The notes under the pieces: model-generated
What the model saw: the letters and a program-made list of their open reading frames with translations, nothing else
Told to the model about the DNA's origin: nothing
Database searches by the model: none
In this document: positions 26,803 through 36,160 of the stretch, one piece after another
Layout of the letters: every line of letters begins with the position of its first letter
Numbering within the stretch: position 1 is the stretch's first letter
Program-made: the position numbers and the translations under genes
Assembly: GCF_017833415.1 (NCBI RefSeq)
Contig: NZ_JAFICC010000001.1
Span: forward strand, 434,001-498,000
Origin: Flavobacterium sp. 1355
Lineage (GTDB): Bacteria > Bacteroidota > Bacteroidia > Flavobacteriales > Flavobacteriaceae
Length of the DNA: 64,000 nt
Reading direction: 5' to 3'

Positions 26803-28698
26803 ATGGATATAAAAAACAAACTAAAAATTAAAAATACATTTGATTCAATTTTAAGGGCTGATTATTTATCACTTGATAAAATTGATGAACTTGGAAACTT
26901 AAGTACTTATTATGTGGATTTTTTTAATTCTATAAGTAGCATTTTACAAAAACAAGATAATTATATATCAGGAAGAAGAGGTACTGGTAAAACTTCTGCA
27001 TTACTTAAAGGATACTATGAATGTCTAAATTCTTTAAAAAATAAATCTGATTATTTAGATAAAAGAATTTTACCGATTTATATTGACCTAAGTAATTGTG
27101 GAGATATATTTGATAAAGATAATTTTGAATTATTTGAGATACATTTTGTCAGGCAAATAATTGATTCTTTGAAACGTCAACTAGAATCAATATATGATGA
27201 GAAGACATTATTGATTTTTAAGAAAGAAAACCCTGCTTTAGATGATTTAGAATACATTGAAAGAATATTAGTTGAAGGAAAAACAATTTTACATTCTAAA
27301 ACTACAAAAATTGAAAGTAAAGAATCATCAATTGAATCTTATGAAGACAGTTTAACTTTATCATTGGATAAAGTTGGACTAGCATCAAAAGATAATTACG
27401 GCCAATCGTCTGAAATTAATCAAAGTTATAGCCAAACGAAAGGTTTAAATGTTCAAGAATTTCTAAATAAAATTAGCGATATATTGAAAAAGGCAAAAAT
27501 TGATGCTACTTATCTATTTCTTGATGAATTTTCAGATATAAATTACAATTATCAAATCAAATTTTCTAAGCTTTTAAAAAGTTTTCTAGGTTCAAAAACA
27601 AATTTATTTATAAAAATTGGTGTAATCACAGATAGATTCGATTTTGGAGATAAAATAATAATTGGAAGAGATATTTTTCCAATTCCTTTAGATTTAAATG
27701 AACATGTTGAAAGATTAGGGGGACTATCACCCACGATCAAAAAGCTTGAAGAATTTATGCCCCTTTTAATACAAAAACGATTAGATATTTATGCAAATAA
27801 AATACAGCTTGAAGCTATTTTAAAGGGTAATAAGGATGAAATTATTTCAAGGATTGCTAGAGAATCTATTGGGGTTACTCGAACTATAGGTTTAATTTTG
27901 CAAAATGCATGGAAACAAGCGGAACAGAATGATTCAAAAATTGGACTGAATGAAATTAATTATGGTATTAGGGCTGCAAGAAAGACTTATCAAAAACAGT
28001 ATGAAGGAGCATTAAAAAGAAAATTAATTCCTGGTTTTTATAATGATTTATGGAATGATCTAATAAAAAAAGCAAACGGAGAAAAAGAAAAACATCCAAG
28101 TCGTCCTGCAAGTCATTTTCTTATAGATCCAAATCGAAAAGATTATTTAAATATTTTTAAAGAAAATTTCTTAATTCATCTTTTAGAAGAAGGAAGATCT
28201 TCTAAATATGGGGGTAATTATAACTTATACTCATTTGACTATGATATATGTTTAGATTTAAATATAAAATATGCAGAAAACAAAGATGAATATACCGCTG
28301 TCAGATTTATTTTCGACTCTGTTTTATCAAATTATGATGGATACTTTACAGATACAAAATTAAAAAGTTATAAATGTCCATCTTGTAGCAAAATATATTC
28401 TGAAGATGAAGTTGCAAAATATAAAATTAAAAGATGTTTCGAAGATGACAATATTTTAGAAGAAGTCATACATCAAGAATTTGAAATTACAGCAGGAAAC
28501 TTTGCTGAAGTTGAAGTTAAAATTTTGGGTTTAATAGCAACATTAACAGAAGAAGAGGCATTAAGCGCTGTTGAAATTGCAAATGCAGTAGGTTGTAGTA
28601 GGCAAAAGGTTTCAGGTTGGTGCTCCAGAGTATTAGAACCCAAAGGTGAAATAATAATTGACCGAACGGGTAGTAAAAATCTTTATTACGGAGAATAA
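26803..28698 (+). CDS. ORC/Cdc6-like AAA ATPase with C-terminal winged helix
   Basis: A 631-residue P-loop ATPase. Walker A is GRRGTGKT (57-64) and Walker B is YLFLDEFSD (237-245, D241-E242). A sensor-2-like GVTRTIGLILQNAW follows near 357-370. Residues 522-548 hold CPSC and a later cysteine (C545), a partial zinc ribbon. The last 55 residues form a winged helix (ALSAVEIANAVGCSRQKVSGW). The order resembles archaeal Cdc6/Orc1 proteins and the ORC-CDC6 family of bacterial accessory ATPases. It follows the PIN-like gene and ends before a bidirectional terminator. It may be a DNA-binding sensor or effector of a defence module (inference). Confidence 0.75.
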   Translation: MDIKNKLKIKNTFDSILRADYLSLDKIDELGNLSTYYVDFFNSISSILQKQDNYISGRRGTGKTSALLKGYYECLNSLKNKSDYLDKRILPIYIDLSNCGDIFDKDNFELFEIHFVRQIIDSLKRQLESIYDEKTLLIFKKENPALDDLEYIERILVEGKTILHSKTTKIESKESSIESYEDSLTLSLDKVGLASKDNYGQSSEINQSYSQTKGLNVQEFLNKISDILKKAKIDATYLFLDEFSDINYNYQIKFSKLLKSFLGSKTNLFIKIGVITDRFDFGDKIIIGRDIFPIPLDLNEHVERLGGLSPTIKKLEEFMPLLIQKRLDIYANKIQLEAILKGNKDEIISRIARESIGVTRTIGLILQNAWKQAEQNDSKIGLNEINYGIRAARKTYQKQYEGALKRKLIPGFYNDLWNDLIKKANGEKEKHPSRPASHFLIDPNRKDYLNIFKENFLIHLLEEGRSSKYGGNYNLYSFDYDICLDLNIKYAENKDEYTAVRFIFDSVLSNYDGYFTDTKLKSYKCPSCSKIYSEDEVAKYKIKRCFEDDNILEEVIHQEFEITAGNFAEVEVKILGLIATLTEEEALSAVEIANAVGCSRQKVSGWCSRVLEPKGEIIIDRTGSKNLYYGE

Positions 28699-28820
28699 TA
28701 TCATCAAAATACCACAACGGATTTTGGCAATTGGTTAATAGGAAAATAGTTTTATTTGAAATAATTGCCAAATCTGATGAATATGCTTATTTAATTCTAA
28801 AGCTGTACTTCCAAAACAAA

Positions 28821-28846
28821 AAAAAGAGACTTTCGAGTCTCTTTTT
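28821..28846. terminator. Bidirectional terminator between ATPase and HTH genes
   Basis: An 11-bp stem (AAAAAGAGACT and its complement) with a TTCG loop, having A and T tracts on both sides. It sits between the convergent ATPase and regulator genes. A closely related hairpin lies at 43157-43178 beside the duplicate regulator gene. Confidence 0.85.
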
Positions 28847-28872
28847 TGAATTACAATATCTTCTATAAATGT

Positions 28873-29274
28873 TTATTTATTGATTAATTTCTCAAGCCTC
28901 ACCATCATTTCATCCTTCTCTTTCAACATCCTTTCATACAAAGCAATCTTTTCTTCATGCAATTGGATAACTTTTTCAATTGGATTATGATTATTAATTA
29001 CAAACCCAATTGCACTATCATTGTTATTAAACGTATTAGAAATAATATTCACCGCCTGCTCTTCATCAAAATTCTGAAAAGCTTCCACAGGAATTCTCAA
29101 TGCATCTGAGATTTGTTTAAGCAAATTATCTTCAATTACATATTTTTGCTCCAGCATAGAAATTTTCTTTTGGTTCCAGTCATTTCCCAGATCAAAAGCC
29201 AATGCTTCTTGTTTGATGCCAAGCATTTCTCTGAAGCGTTTTACGTTTCTTCCCTGATGTATTTTCTGTTCCAT
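28873..29274 (-). CDS. XRE-family regulator with C-terminal coiled coil, copy 1
   Basis: A 133-residue protein. The ATG at 29274 was chosen because the duplicate copy at 43612 also starts MEQKIHQGRN there; the longer upstream frame is not shared. The helix-turn-helix spans about 10-60 (FREMLGIKQEALAFDLG, then KKISMLEQK). A loop region follows, and the C-terminus is an amphipathic coiled coil (EEKIALYERMLKEKDEMMVRLEKLI) likely to drive oligomerisation. It is nearly identical to the copy at 43205-43612 except in the middle. Target unknown. Confidence 0.88.
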   Translation of the reverse strand: MEQKIHQGRNVKRFREMLGIKQEALAFDLGNDWNQKKISMLEQKYVIEDNLLKQISDALRIPVEAFQNFDEEQAVNIISNTFNNNDSAIGFVINNHNPIEKVIQLHEEKIALYERMLKEKDEMMVRLEKLINK

Positions 29275-29456
29275 AATGAATATCAATTTTTCTAAAGGCT
29301 CAAAGATAAAGCCATTTGGATAAAAATCCTGAATTTCAAAGATAAAAAAATATCCCATAAAACATCACTCTTGTCAGAATATTATATCTGTATTTCCGAA
29401 TAGATTATCCTTTGCAAAGAATAGAATTTCGCCCGAGAATTTTAAATCCCGGTACT

Positions 29457-30020
29457 ATGAAAAAGAATAAAATATCCTTCGAAACCAGATTTTGGGCAGG
29501 ATTGCCAGAAGAAAACACATTTAAGGCACTCGATGCCTTTTTTGACTTTGCACATATTGATTATTATTATAAACAGAGTTTAACCGAAGTGGTAATTTAC
29601 AGCTATAAGAAAGAAATTTACCAAGAGGAAAACCCCTCAGATGCTTTTGTGCTTTATACAGTTGTCCGTTCTTTTCTCAAAGTTTGTTACTGCCTGCAGG
29701 AGAAAAGCAAAAAATGGAAAGTTACAGCGTCTTTGCGCTCTGAAACTGTATTTCATCTTTCTTCCCTTACGAAGGAAGAATACGATAATCCTTTTATTGT
29801 ATTTCAAAAAGCATTTGCCGAAAAAACGCTGGAAGAATTTGAATTGTTTCTATGTCAAATACTGGAGCTTTCATTGTCTCCCAATGCAGAAGATCCTGAA
29901 TCTGACCTGACGACGCCTTATATTCATTTAATCAAAATGCTCGATGCAGTAGAACTAATCAGAGAAAGGGGAGTGGAGAAAATCAGGAAAAAAAATCCCA
30001 TTGATGCTGCAACGGAATAA
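29457..30020 (+). CDS. Hypothetical helical protein
   Basis: A 187-residue protein I do not recognise. The start at 29457 (MKKNKISFETRFW) is preferred over an upstream ATG at 29412, whose added residues are not typical coding sequence. It is alpha-helical and acidic, with RSFLKVCYCLQEKSKKW and a closing helix LIKMLDAVELIRERGVEKIRKK. No signal peptide or membrane segment is visible. It is transcribed away from regulator copy 1 through a 180-bp divergent region with a TA-rich box, so it may be controlled by it. Confidence 0.65.
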   Translation: MKKNKISFETRFWAGLPEENTFKALDAFFDFAHIDYYYKQSLTEVVIYSYKKEIYQEENPSDAFVLYTVVRSFLKVCYCLQEKSKKWKVTASLRSETVFHLSSLTKEEYDNPFIVFQKAFAEKTLEEFELFLCQILELSLSPNAEDPESDLTTPYIHLIKMLDAVELIRERGVEKIRKKNPIDAATE

Positions 30021-30164
30021 AATATTCTTTTCGGAATGAAAGGGGATTTGATTGTGACGCTAAATCTATATATTTGGTTTCAATTATAGACGATGTTTGT
30101 GATACATTACTGCACAAGTAAGGTAGTGCCAGAACATTTGCTGTTATTTAAACGATCCCAAAAC

Positions 30165-31259
30165 ATGAAAATTAATCTAGTATTATTATTTATATCATTT
30201 GTATCATTATCATTCGGTCAGGAAATGATCGTGAAATCTTCTTTCGAAAACATACAGTATGTTGAAGATGTTGAATGGTACAATGACGATATTTATTGCG
30301 CAGGATATTCTTTTAAAACAAAAGTAAATGACGGAAACTCGTCAGATGCTTATTTAATAAATTATGACACAGCATTAAAGCCAAAATGGACTCTCAAAAT
30401 AAGTGATGAACATTCAAACATAATTTATTCCATAAAAAGACACAAAGACAAGATTTATGCTTTAGTTACACAAGGTAAAGTCCAGCCTTTAACACAAGAT
30501 GTTAAAATGAGCATATTTGTCATTAATATGGATGGAATTATAGAAAATAAAATAGCAATTGGACGTACATTTTCTCAACCTTCAAACATGTCTATTGACG
30601 GAGAAAATATAATTTTCGGGCACACCGTGAGTGAAGGAATTTCGTACTCAAGTAATTCTAAATCCGAAATCATAAAATATAATCTTGATACCAAAAAGAT
30701 TGTGAGATTTATGAGCAGCCAATATCAGCCAAAGCCCAAAAAAGTACTTCTAAATGGATCTGATATATATTTGTTCGGACAATATATTCATCCTGGACAG
30801 ACAAATATAATGGCGTACAGAAAGGGAAAATATTCGGAAATCTCATTGAAATCCAAAAAAACTGAATATCTTCTTGATAGTCATATAAAAGATAACACAT
30901 TGATTGTTATGTGTGTTTTTCCCGGTGTTTATGGAGATATGAAAAAATATTTAAAATATTATTATGTAAATCTAAATACTAAAGCTATTAATTCTGTTGT
31001 TATTTCATACGACAAAATGGGCTGGAGTGATGTACATTTCGATGTCTATTCTGCAGGACTTTTATCCTGGATAATTATTAAAGATAAAAAAACAAAAGGA
31101 TTGAAGTATGTATTAATTGACCAAAATGGAAAAATAAGCAAAACCTTAAACTATGATGAAAGTAATGGTAATGGCTATTGGGAAAACTATATTATTGAAA
31201 ACGGTAAGCTGCTAAATGCCAATTCCAGTAATATTAAAATATACAAAGTTGAAAATTAA
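30165..31259 (+). CDS. Secreted protein, probable beta-propeller
   Basis: A 364-residue exported protein. The ATG at 30165 starts a proper signal peptide (MKINLVLLFISF, cleavage near SFGQ); an upstream ATG at 30093 would add 24 residues in front of it. The mature part has repeated short strands such as DIYCAGYSF, YAIKRH-type segments, IIFGHTVSEG, DIYLFGQYIH and LIVMCVFPG, spaced as in beta-propellers. No catalytic motif was found. It has no operon partner. Function unknown. Confidence 0.6.
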   Translation: MKINLVLLFISFVSLSFGQEMIVKSSFENIQYVEDVEWYNDDIYCAGYSFKTKVNDGNSSDAYLINYDTALKPKWTLKISDEHSNIIYSIKRHKDKIYALVTQGKVQPLTQDVKMSIFVINMDGIIENKIAIGRTFSQPSNMSIDGENIIFGHTVSEGISYSSNSKSEIIKYNLDTKKIVRFMSSQYQPKPKKVLLNGSDIYLFGQYIHPGQTNIMAYRKGKYSEISLKSKKTEYLLDSHIKDNTLIVMCVFPGVYGDMKKYLKYYYVNLNTKAINSVVISYDKMGWSDVHFDVYSAGLLSWIIIKDKKTKGLKYVLIDQNGKISKTLNYDESNGNGYWENYIIENGKLLNANSSNIKIYKVEN

Positions 31260-31358
31260 GCAACAGCTATTTTTTTATTCCGGCCTGTTTGCAATCAAAA
31301 CAAGAAATAAGAATTATTCGATTGAATCCGAAACAACAGCAATGCTGATTCCTATTCT

Positions 31359-32474
31359 TTATTTAGTTTTTTTCTTCTTCCTTCCCAACCAAATTAGTAA
31401 ACCGCTCACAGGTAAAGTAAGGGCAAAAAGGCAAACCACAAAGGCGAGTATTTTTGTTGGATATCCAAAAATGCTTCCCGTATGTATTGGATAAATAAGA
31501 CGCCTTACTTTATCGCCGTCACTGAAAGATTCGTACGGTCTCACCTTTAAAATTTCACCTGTATATTTATCAAAATAAGCCATACTCGAGATATTGGGAA
31601 TCGATTTTTCGATATCCAGTTTAATGACCATTATACTGTTTATTGTATCAGAGGGAATCCTGATTTGAGTATTTCCTTTGTATTTGTAAATGCTGTCCGT
31701 TTTCGAGAATATGTTTTGATAAAAATAAGTTTTGTCCAGATTTGGATCAACTTTGGTTGGGTTTTCAACTTTGGCAGAAGGTTTCTTTGCCGTTCCGTCT
31801 GCAAGCAGATAGATCCCGTTTTCAAACCATTTAAAAGACCATGTTAAGCCCGTTAGTGACAATATCAAAAGAAACAAAAAAGAATAAAATCCAAAAGTTG
31901 AATGAAAATCCCAATTGACTCTTTTAAACGAAGCTTTCCATTTTACCGTTAACCTTTGTTTTAAGTTTTTCATTTTTTTAGGCCACCATAAAATAAGCCC
32001 CGAAAACAGCATAAAAACAAATATAAGACAGCTACAACCCGTAATAAATTGGCCAACATCTCCCATTATTAAGTGACGGTGCAAATCTAAAACGATAGAA
32101 AAAAATCTGCTTTTTTCAGCCACTTTTCCCAATATTTTTCCTGTATAAGGATCAACAGAAAAAATCTGATCAGTTTTTTTGTCGGGATCAGTTCCCGTGA
32201 TAATTACGGTTCTTTGAGGATCTTCAAAAGTTTGTATTCGATCAAATTCTTTTATATTATATTTTTGACGAATCAGCTTAATATGCACATCAACTGGTAA
32301 TTTTTTTGGGCCAATGGCTGAAACCTTGTAAAACTCCGGATTTATAAAAGAATCGATTTCCTCTTCAAAAACCAGAATGCTACCGGTAAGTGACACAATA
32401 AATACAATAAGCCCGGACAAAAGTCCGAGCCATAAATGTAAAAAGCCAATATTCTTTTTAAAGGTTTTATTCAT
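31359..32474 (-). CDS. PepSY-associated membrane protein (putative ferric reductase type)
   Basis: A 371-residue inner-membrane protein of the PepSY-TM family. Four or five hydrophobic segments are visible: GFLHLWLGLLSGLIVFIVSLTGSILVF (10-36), about 135-165, 190-215 and a final pair near 340-365. The N-terminal H-x-W-x-G motif could hold heme. In Bacteroidota and Proteobacteria these proteins accompany siderophore receptors and are thought to reduce the iron-siderophore complex at the inner membrane. It begins 41 bp after the receptor gene, so the two form an iron-uptake operon. Confidence 0.88.
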   Translation of the reverse strand: MNKTFKKNIGFLHLWLGLLSGLIVFIVSLTGSILVFEEEIDSFINPEFYKVSAIGPKKLPVDVHIKLIRQKYNIKEFDRIQTFEDPQRTVIITGTDPDKKTDQIFSVDPYTGKILGKVAEKSRFFSIVLDLHRHLIMGDVGQFITGCSCLIFVFMLFSGLILWWPKKMKNLKQRLTVKWKASFKRVNWDFHSTFGFYSFLFLLILSLTGLTWSFKWFENGIYLLADGTAKKPSAKVENPTKVDPNLDKTYFYQNIFSKTDSIYKYKGNTQIRIPSDTINSIMVIKLDIEKSIPNISSMAYFDKYTGEILKVRPYESFSDGDKVRRLIYPIHTGSIFGYPTKILAFVVCLFALTLPVSGLLIWLGRKKKKTK

Positions 32475-32515
32475 TTTTCAGATTGTATAAAAATGATTTA
32501 AATCTAAATTAGCGT

Positions 32516-34960
32516 TTAAAATGAATAACCAAGTGTTAACAGCCAGTTTGAAGGTGCACCGGGGAACAGACGAATGTAATCGTAACCTCCAACCCAGTAC
32601 GTTTTGTTCATTATGTTATTGGCATTTACCTGAATTTTAAATTTGTTGATGCTGTAATACAAAGCAGCATTAAATAAAGTATAGCCAGGAAGCGTTTGTG
32701 TGGCACTTTGACTTAGATTTCTGGTTGTTACAAAATTGCTCCCTAAGGCAAGACCAAAATCTTTCAAGGCACCGTCTGTAAAGTTATAACGCGTCCAGAC
32801 ATTTCCCTGCTGCACCGGGGTATTTGGTTTTTGTCTCCCAATTTCTTCTGCAAGAGGGCTTTCGGTAATAGCTGCTTCATTATACGAATAGGCTGCGGAA
32901 ATGCTCCAGTTGCGGGTGATATTTCCGTTAACATCGATTTCAATACCTTTAGATTCTTCCTCTCCAATTGCTCTCATCAAATCCGGGTTTGTTGGATCAT
33001 TTGCGGGGTATAAAGTGTTTTTCTGCTGAATTTTAAATAAGGCTACAGTCACAAAAAGTTTTTCTTTAAACCAGGAAGATTTTCCTCCAAACTCTATCAT
33101 ATTACTTTCTAAAGGATCAAATGGCCCGCCCGCATTTGGGTTTGATAAAGATGACGCCGTCTGCGGATTGTATCCTTTCACATAAGTTCCGTACAAATTA
33201 ATGTTTGAATTAAGTGTATAAGTCAAACCAAAACGTGGTAAAAATGAATGTTGTTTTACTTTCTTTTCTGTCGCTTTTTTGTAGTTTTCCTTATCTGTAT
33301 ATTCGTCATAACGAATTCCAATTAAAGCCTGAAAAGCCCCGAATTTAATATGGTCCTGAAGATATATTCCGTACAAGGAGTAATAAGTCGGATCAAAAGG
33401 GCGCGCCACATAAAAATATTTGCTTACATCTTTTAACTGCTGTGATGCAGATGGATTTGTCAAGTCAAAATGTGCCACATTGGGAACCGGATTTCCTTTA
33501 GAATCCAATAAGTAAGCACTTTTGTTAGCTGGGTTGTAAGTGGCAATAAAGCCTGTATTTGCCGCATTTCTATAGCCGCTTGCCTGCAATTGAGAACCTC
33601 CGGCCGGCACTTGTTCCTGTGCATAATCATAACCGGCAATCAAATTATGGTCTATAGGGCCGGTTTTTGCTGCATATTTAAAAAACGTCGAAAGATTATC
33701 AATATAACGTTTACGTTTACGCATAAAAACCTGCATTTCTATAGCCGTTGGAATAGTGGTTCCATCTCCTGCAGATGCATATTTATTAGCACCGCGATGT
33801 TCTAAAAGATCTTCTGTATAACCCGTACGGATGTATGAGGCAGAAAAAGACAAACGATCGCTGAACTGATGATTTAATGAAGTAGTCACAATATAGGTTT
33901 CTTCATTTAAATAATCATTTGTAGAGTTCAGTGAATTTGAAGTTTTTGTTGAATATAAGTTGTTTTCATAAGTGGATTGTCCGCGATCTAAAACACTTTT
34001 TGAACCCGTATAAATTAAATCAAAGTTTACACTGGTTTTGTCATTAGGCAGAAAAGAAAGTGAAGGAGCAAAGACAATATTTTTGTCAAACTGTAAATCT
34101 CTAAAAGAGTTTGCATTTTCGTAGCCTAAATTTAAACGGTATAACAGCGATTTATCTTCTGTTAAAGGGCCTGTGAAATCGGCTAAAGCTCTTAGAGTAT
34201 TAAAACTTCCGGTAGAAAAACTTACGCTGTTTGCAGCCTGATCCAGAGGTTTTTTGGTAACTCTGTTTAAAACCCCTCCCGGAGAAGCATTTCCAAACAA
34301 AGCTGATGATGGTCCTTTTAAAACCTCAACACGCTCGAGATAATTTGCAAGAGGCTGCTTCCAGAATCCTGTCGAAGTTCTCATTCCGTTAAGCAATTGT
34401 GTATTACTTCCACCATTGATTCTAAAGCCTCTAATAGAGATGTCATCGTAAAAAGTGAATTGGCTCACACCGCTAAAGTTTTTTACAACATCGCCTACGC
34501 GAATGGATCCCTGATCTGCAATTAACTCTTTGGTCGCATAAGAAACAGCCTGAGGCAAATCTTTTAAGGCGATTTCTGTTTTTGCACCGATAAAAGATTT
34601 GGTGTTTCGGTACGATTTCTCTTTACGTCCTGTAATTTCGACGGTCTGCAGCGTATTGATGTTTTCTTGTAAAATTATAGAAAGTTCGAGGTTTTCGTTT
34701 TCATGTAGTTCAACCGTTTTTTCCTGAACTGAAAAACCCATGGCAGAGAAGTAAATAGTATAATTTCCGGGTGCCAGGTTGCTGATTTCAAAATTCCCTT
34801 TATCATCAGAAATACTATTCTTTTTAAGGCTTTTTATGGAGATTGAAGCATAAGAAACAGCTTCTTTTTTTTCGGAAACTAATCTTCCGGATATTTTTGC
34901 ATTTTGCGCAATACCAACGTGGCAAAAAGCAATTAGCAGTAATAAATAATTGAACTTCAT
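32516..34960 (-). CDS. TonB-dependent siderophore receptor
   Basis: An 814-residue outer-membrane receptor. A signal peptide ends near GIAQN, a CarboxypepD_reg-like domain follows (about 22-105), then the plug (ELIADQGSIRVGDVVKNFSGV, GPSSALFGNASPGGVLNRVTKKP, residues about 140-240) and a 22-strand barrel ending in WLLTLGYSF. The plug motifs place it in the FpvA/FhuA-like siderophore receptor class. It is followed by a PepSY reductase gene. An iron-responsive site is possible just upstream. The siderophore is unknown. Confidence 0.95.
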   Translation of the reverse strand: MKFNYLLLLIAFCHVGIAQNAKISGRLVSEKKEAVSYASISIKSLKKNSISDDKGNFEISNLAPGNYTIYFSAMGFSVQEKTVELHENENLELSIILQENINTLQTVEITGRKEKSYRNTKSFIGAKTEIALKDLPQAVSYATKELIADQGSIRVGDVVKNFSGVSQFTFYDDISIRGFRINGGSNTQLLNGMRTSTGFWKQPLANYLERVEVLKGPSSALFGNASPGGVLNRVTKKPLDQAANSVSFSTGSFNTLRALADFTGPLTEDKSLLYRLNLGYENANSFRDLQFDKNIVFAPSLSFLPNDKTSVNFDLIYTGSKSVLDRGQSTYENNLYSTKTSNSLNSTNDYLNEETYIVTTSLNHQFSDRLSFSASYIRTGYTEDLLEHRGANKYASAGDGTTIPTAIEMQVFMRKRKRYIDNLSTFFKYAAKTGPIDHNLIAGYDYAQEQVPAGGSQLQASGYRNAANTGFIATYNPANKSAYLLDSKGNPVPNVAHFDLTNPSASQQLKDVSKYFYVARPFDPTYYSLYGIYLQDHIKFGAFQALIGIRYDEYTDKENYKKATEKKVKQHSFLPRFGLTYTLNSNINLYGTYVKGYNPQTASSLSNPNAGGPFDPLESNMIEFGGKSSWFKEKLFVTVALFKIQQKNTLYPANDPTNPDLMRAIGEEESKGIEIDVNGNITRNWSISAAYSYNEAAITESPLAEEIGRQKPNTPVQQGNVWTRYNFTDGALKDFGLALGSNFVTTRNLSQSATQTLPGYTLFNAALYYSINKFKIQVNANNIMNKTYWVGGYDYIRLFPGAPSNWLLTLGYSF

Positions 34961-34996
34961 GGCGGTTATTTAAATTTAAGCTGCAAATCTACATTT

Positions 34997-35015
34997 ATTT
35001 AGATTAATTACAAAT
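34997..35015. promoter_or_regulatory. Possible Fur-type site upstream of the siderophore receptor
   Basis: ATTTAGATTAATTACAAAT has matching ATTT/AAAT ends with an imperfect centre and sits 37 bp before the receptor ATG. It resembles AT-rich Fur boxes, but the inner symmetry is poor. The rest of the 34961-35285 gap shows no gene: only AT-rich DNA and a GC-richer piece near 35190-35240 without an open frame. Confidence 0.3.
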
Positions 35016-35285
35016 AATATTTATTATAAAAACATCTTTACTGCTATTTCCTGAAGCTACTGCACTCTTTTTCTTACTGGCAATTACATATTATACTGCT
35101 CTTTAAACTTTGGAGAAGACCACTCAAAAAAGTAGCGTTAGAACCAATACCAATTTAAAGAGAGGATTTATTGAACTCAAGGAAAAAGTCCCAAAGGGTG
35201 GGAGGGAGTAGGTAACCATTATGCACGCCTGCAAAGCCAACGGTTTACAATAAATCTCTATATTTGGATGATTAAATGAATAAAA

Positions 35286-36074
35286 ATGAGCGAAAAAACG
35301 AAACCGTATGCCTTAATAACTGGTGCCAGTAAAGGCATTGGAAAATCTATTGCTTATGAATTGGCCAAACAGGGTTTTCCGTTATTGCTTGTGGCAAGAA
35401 GTGATGAGGAATTAAAAGTACTATCTGATGATCTTCATGCTAAATACGGCATCAATGCCGCTATTTTGTCGATTGATCTTTCGATAAATGGTGCATCGCT
35501 AAAAGTAACAGATTGGATAAAAACGAATAACTATCCGGTTGGCTTATTAGTTAACAATGCCGGTTATGGGGTGTGGGGTGATTTTAGTCAGTCTTCTCTA
35601 ACCGATCAGCTTGGCATGATGCAGCTTAACATGAATGTAGTGGTAGAACTTTCGCATTTATTAATACCCATACTTTCACAAGAAAAACAAGCCTATATTT
35701 TAAATATATCTAGTACTGCTGCATACCAGGCTGTACCTACACTGGCTGTTTATTCGGCTACAAAGGCTTTTGTTTTATCTTTTACCCGTGCCCTGCGTTT
35801 CGAACTTGCCCAAACTTCGATTTCAGTAACCTGTTTTAGTCCGGGCCCGGTTGATACTGGTTTTGCTGCGAGAGCTGGTTTAAGCGCTCTAAACAAAATG
35901 GCTGAAAAGTTTAATATGCAGCCAGATGAAGTTGCAAAAATGGCACTAAAAGCCATGTTCAGCAAAAAATCAGAAGTTATTCCAGGTTTTACAAATATCA
36001 TTTCGGTTTACGCCAACCGTATACTGCCAAAGGCTTTTATAGAAAAAACTGCAGCCGGGATTTATAAAATTTAA
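35286..36074 (+). CDS. SDR-family oxidoreductase
   Basis: A 262-residue short-chain dehydrogenase. The cofactor loop is TGASKGIG (13-20), NNAGYGVWG follows strand 4, and the active site is the serine of ISSTAAYQ with Y-x3-K in VYSATKAFVLSF. The C-terminal extension (KMAEKFNMQPDEVAKMALKAMF, then IPGFTNIISVYANRILPKAF) places it in the DltE/YqjQ-like subgroup of uncharacterised reductases. It is the gene before the polycysteine leader but ends 87 bp earlier. A strong promoter lies between, so it is probably separate. Confidence 0.93.
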   Translation: MSEKTKPYALITGASKGIGKSIAYELAKQGFPLLLVARSDEELKVLSDDLHAKYGINAAILSIDLSINGASLKVTDWIKTNNYPVGLLVNNAGYGVWGDFSQSSLTDQLGMMQLNMNVVVELSHLLIPILSQEKQAYILNISSTAAYQAVPTLAVYSATKAFVLSFTRALRFELAQTSISVTCFSPGPVDTGFAARAGLSALNKMAEKFNMQPDEVAKMALKAMFSKKSEVIPGFTNIISVYANRILPKAFIEKTAAGIYKI

Positions 36075-36104
36075 TTTTTTCAAAAAAAAATAAAAAAAAA
36101 TTTG

Positions 36105-36133
36105 TTTGTAAAAAAGAAATTATATTACATTTG
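36105..36133 (+). promoter_or_regulatory. Promoter of the polycysteine-leader operon
   Basis: TTTG (36105-36108), a 17-bp spacer and TACATTTG (36126-36133) match the Bacteroidota TTTG/TAnnTTTG promoter. Upstream is a long A-rich tract. Transcription would begin near 36140, giving a short leader of about 20 nt before the small ORF at 36161. Confidence 0.7.
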
Positions 36134-36160
36134 TATAAATGTCTATTAATTCCATAGAGT

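Noticed and set aside
26660..26810. Open frame of about 45 codons between the PIN-like and ATPase genes (RGISPEGHAFL)
   Set aside because: No ATG in frame ahead of it and no recognisable homology; it is more likely chance than a gene remnant.
28821..28846. Hairpin considered as a possible sRNA or attachment site
   Set aside because: The symmetric A/T tracts between convergent genes are those of a bidirectional terminator, and a related copy occurs at 43157-43178 in the same context.
36124..36147. TGT/TGC run read as a simple trinucleotide repeat rather than coding
   Set aside because: It is in frame with an ATG and ends exactly in TAA, with a strong promoter at the right distance, so coding is the better reading; the repeat alternative is kept as a test.
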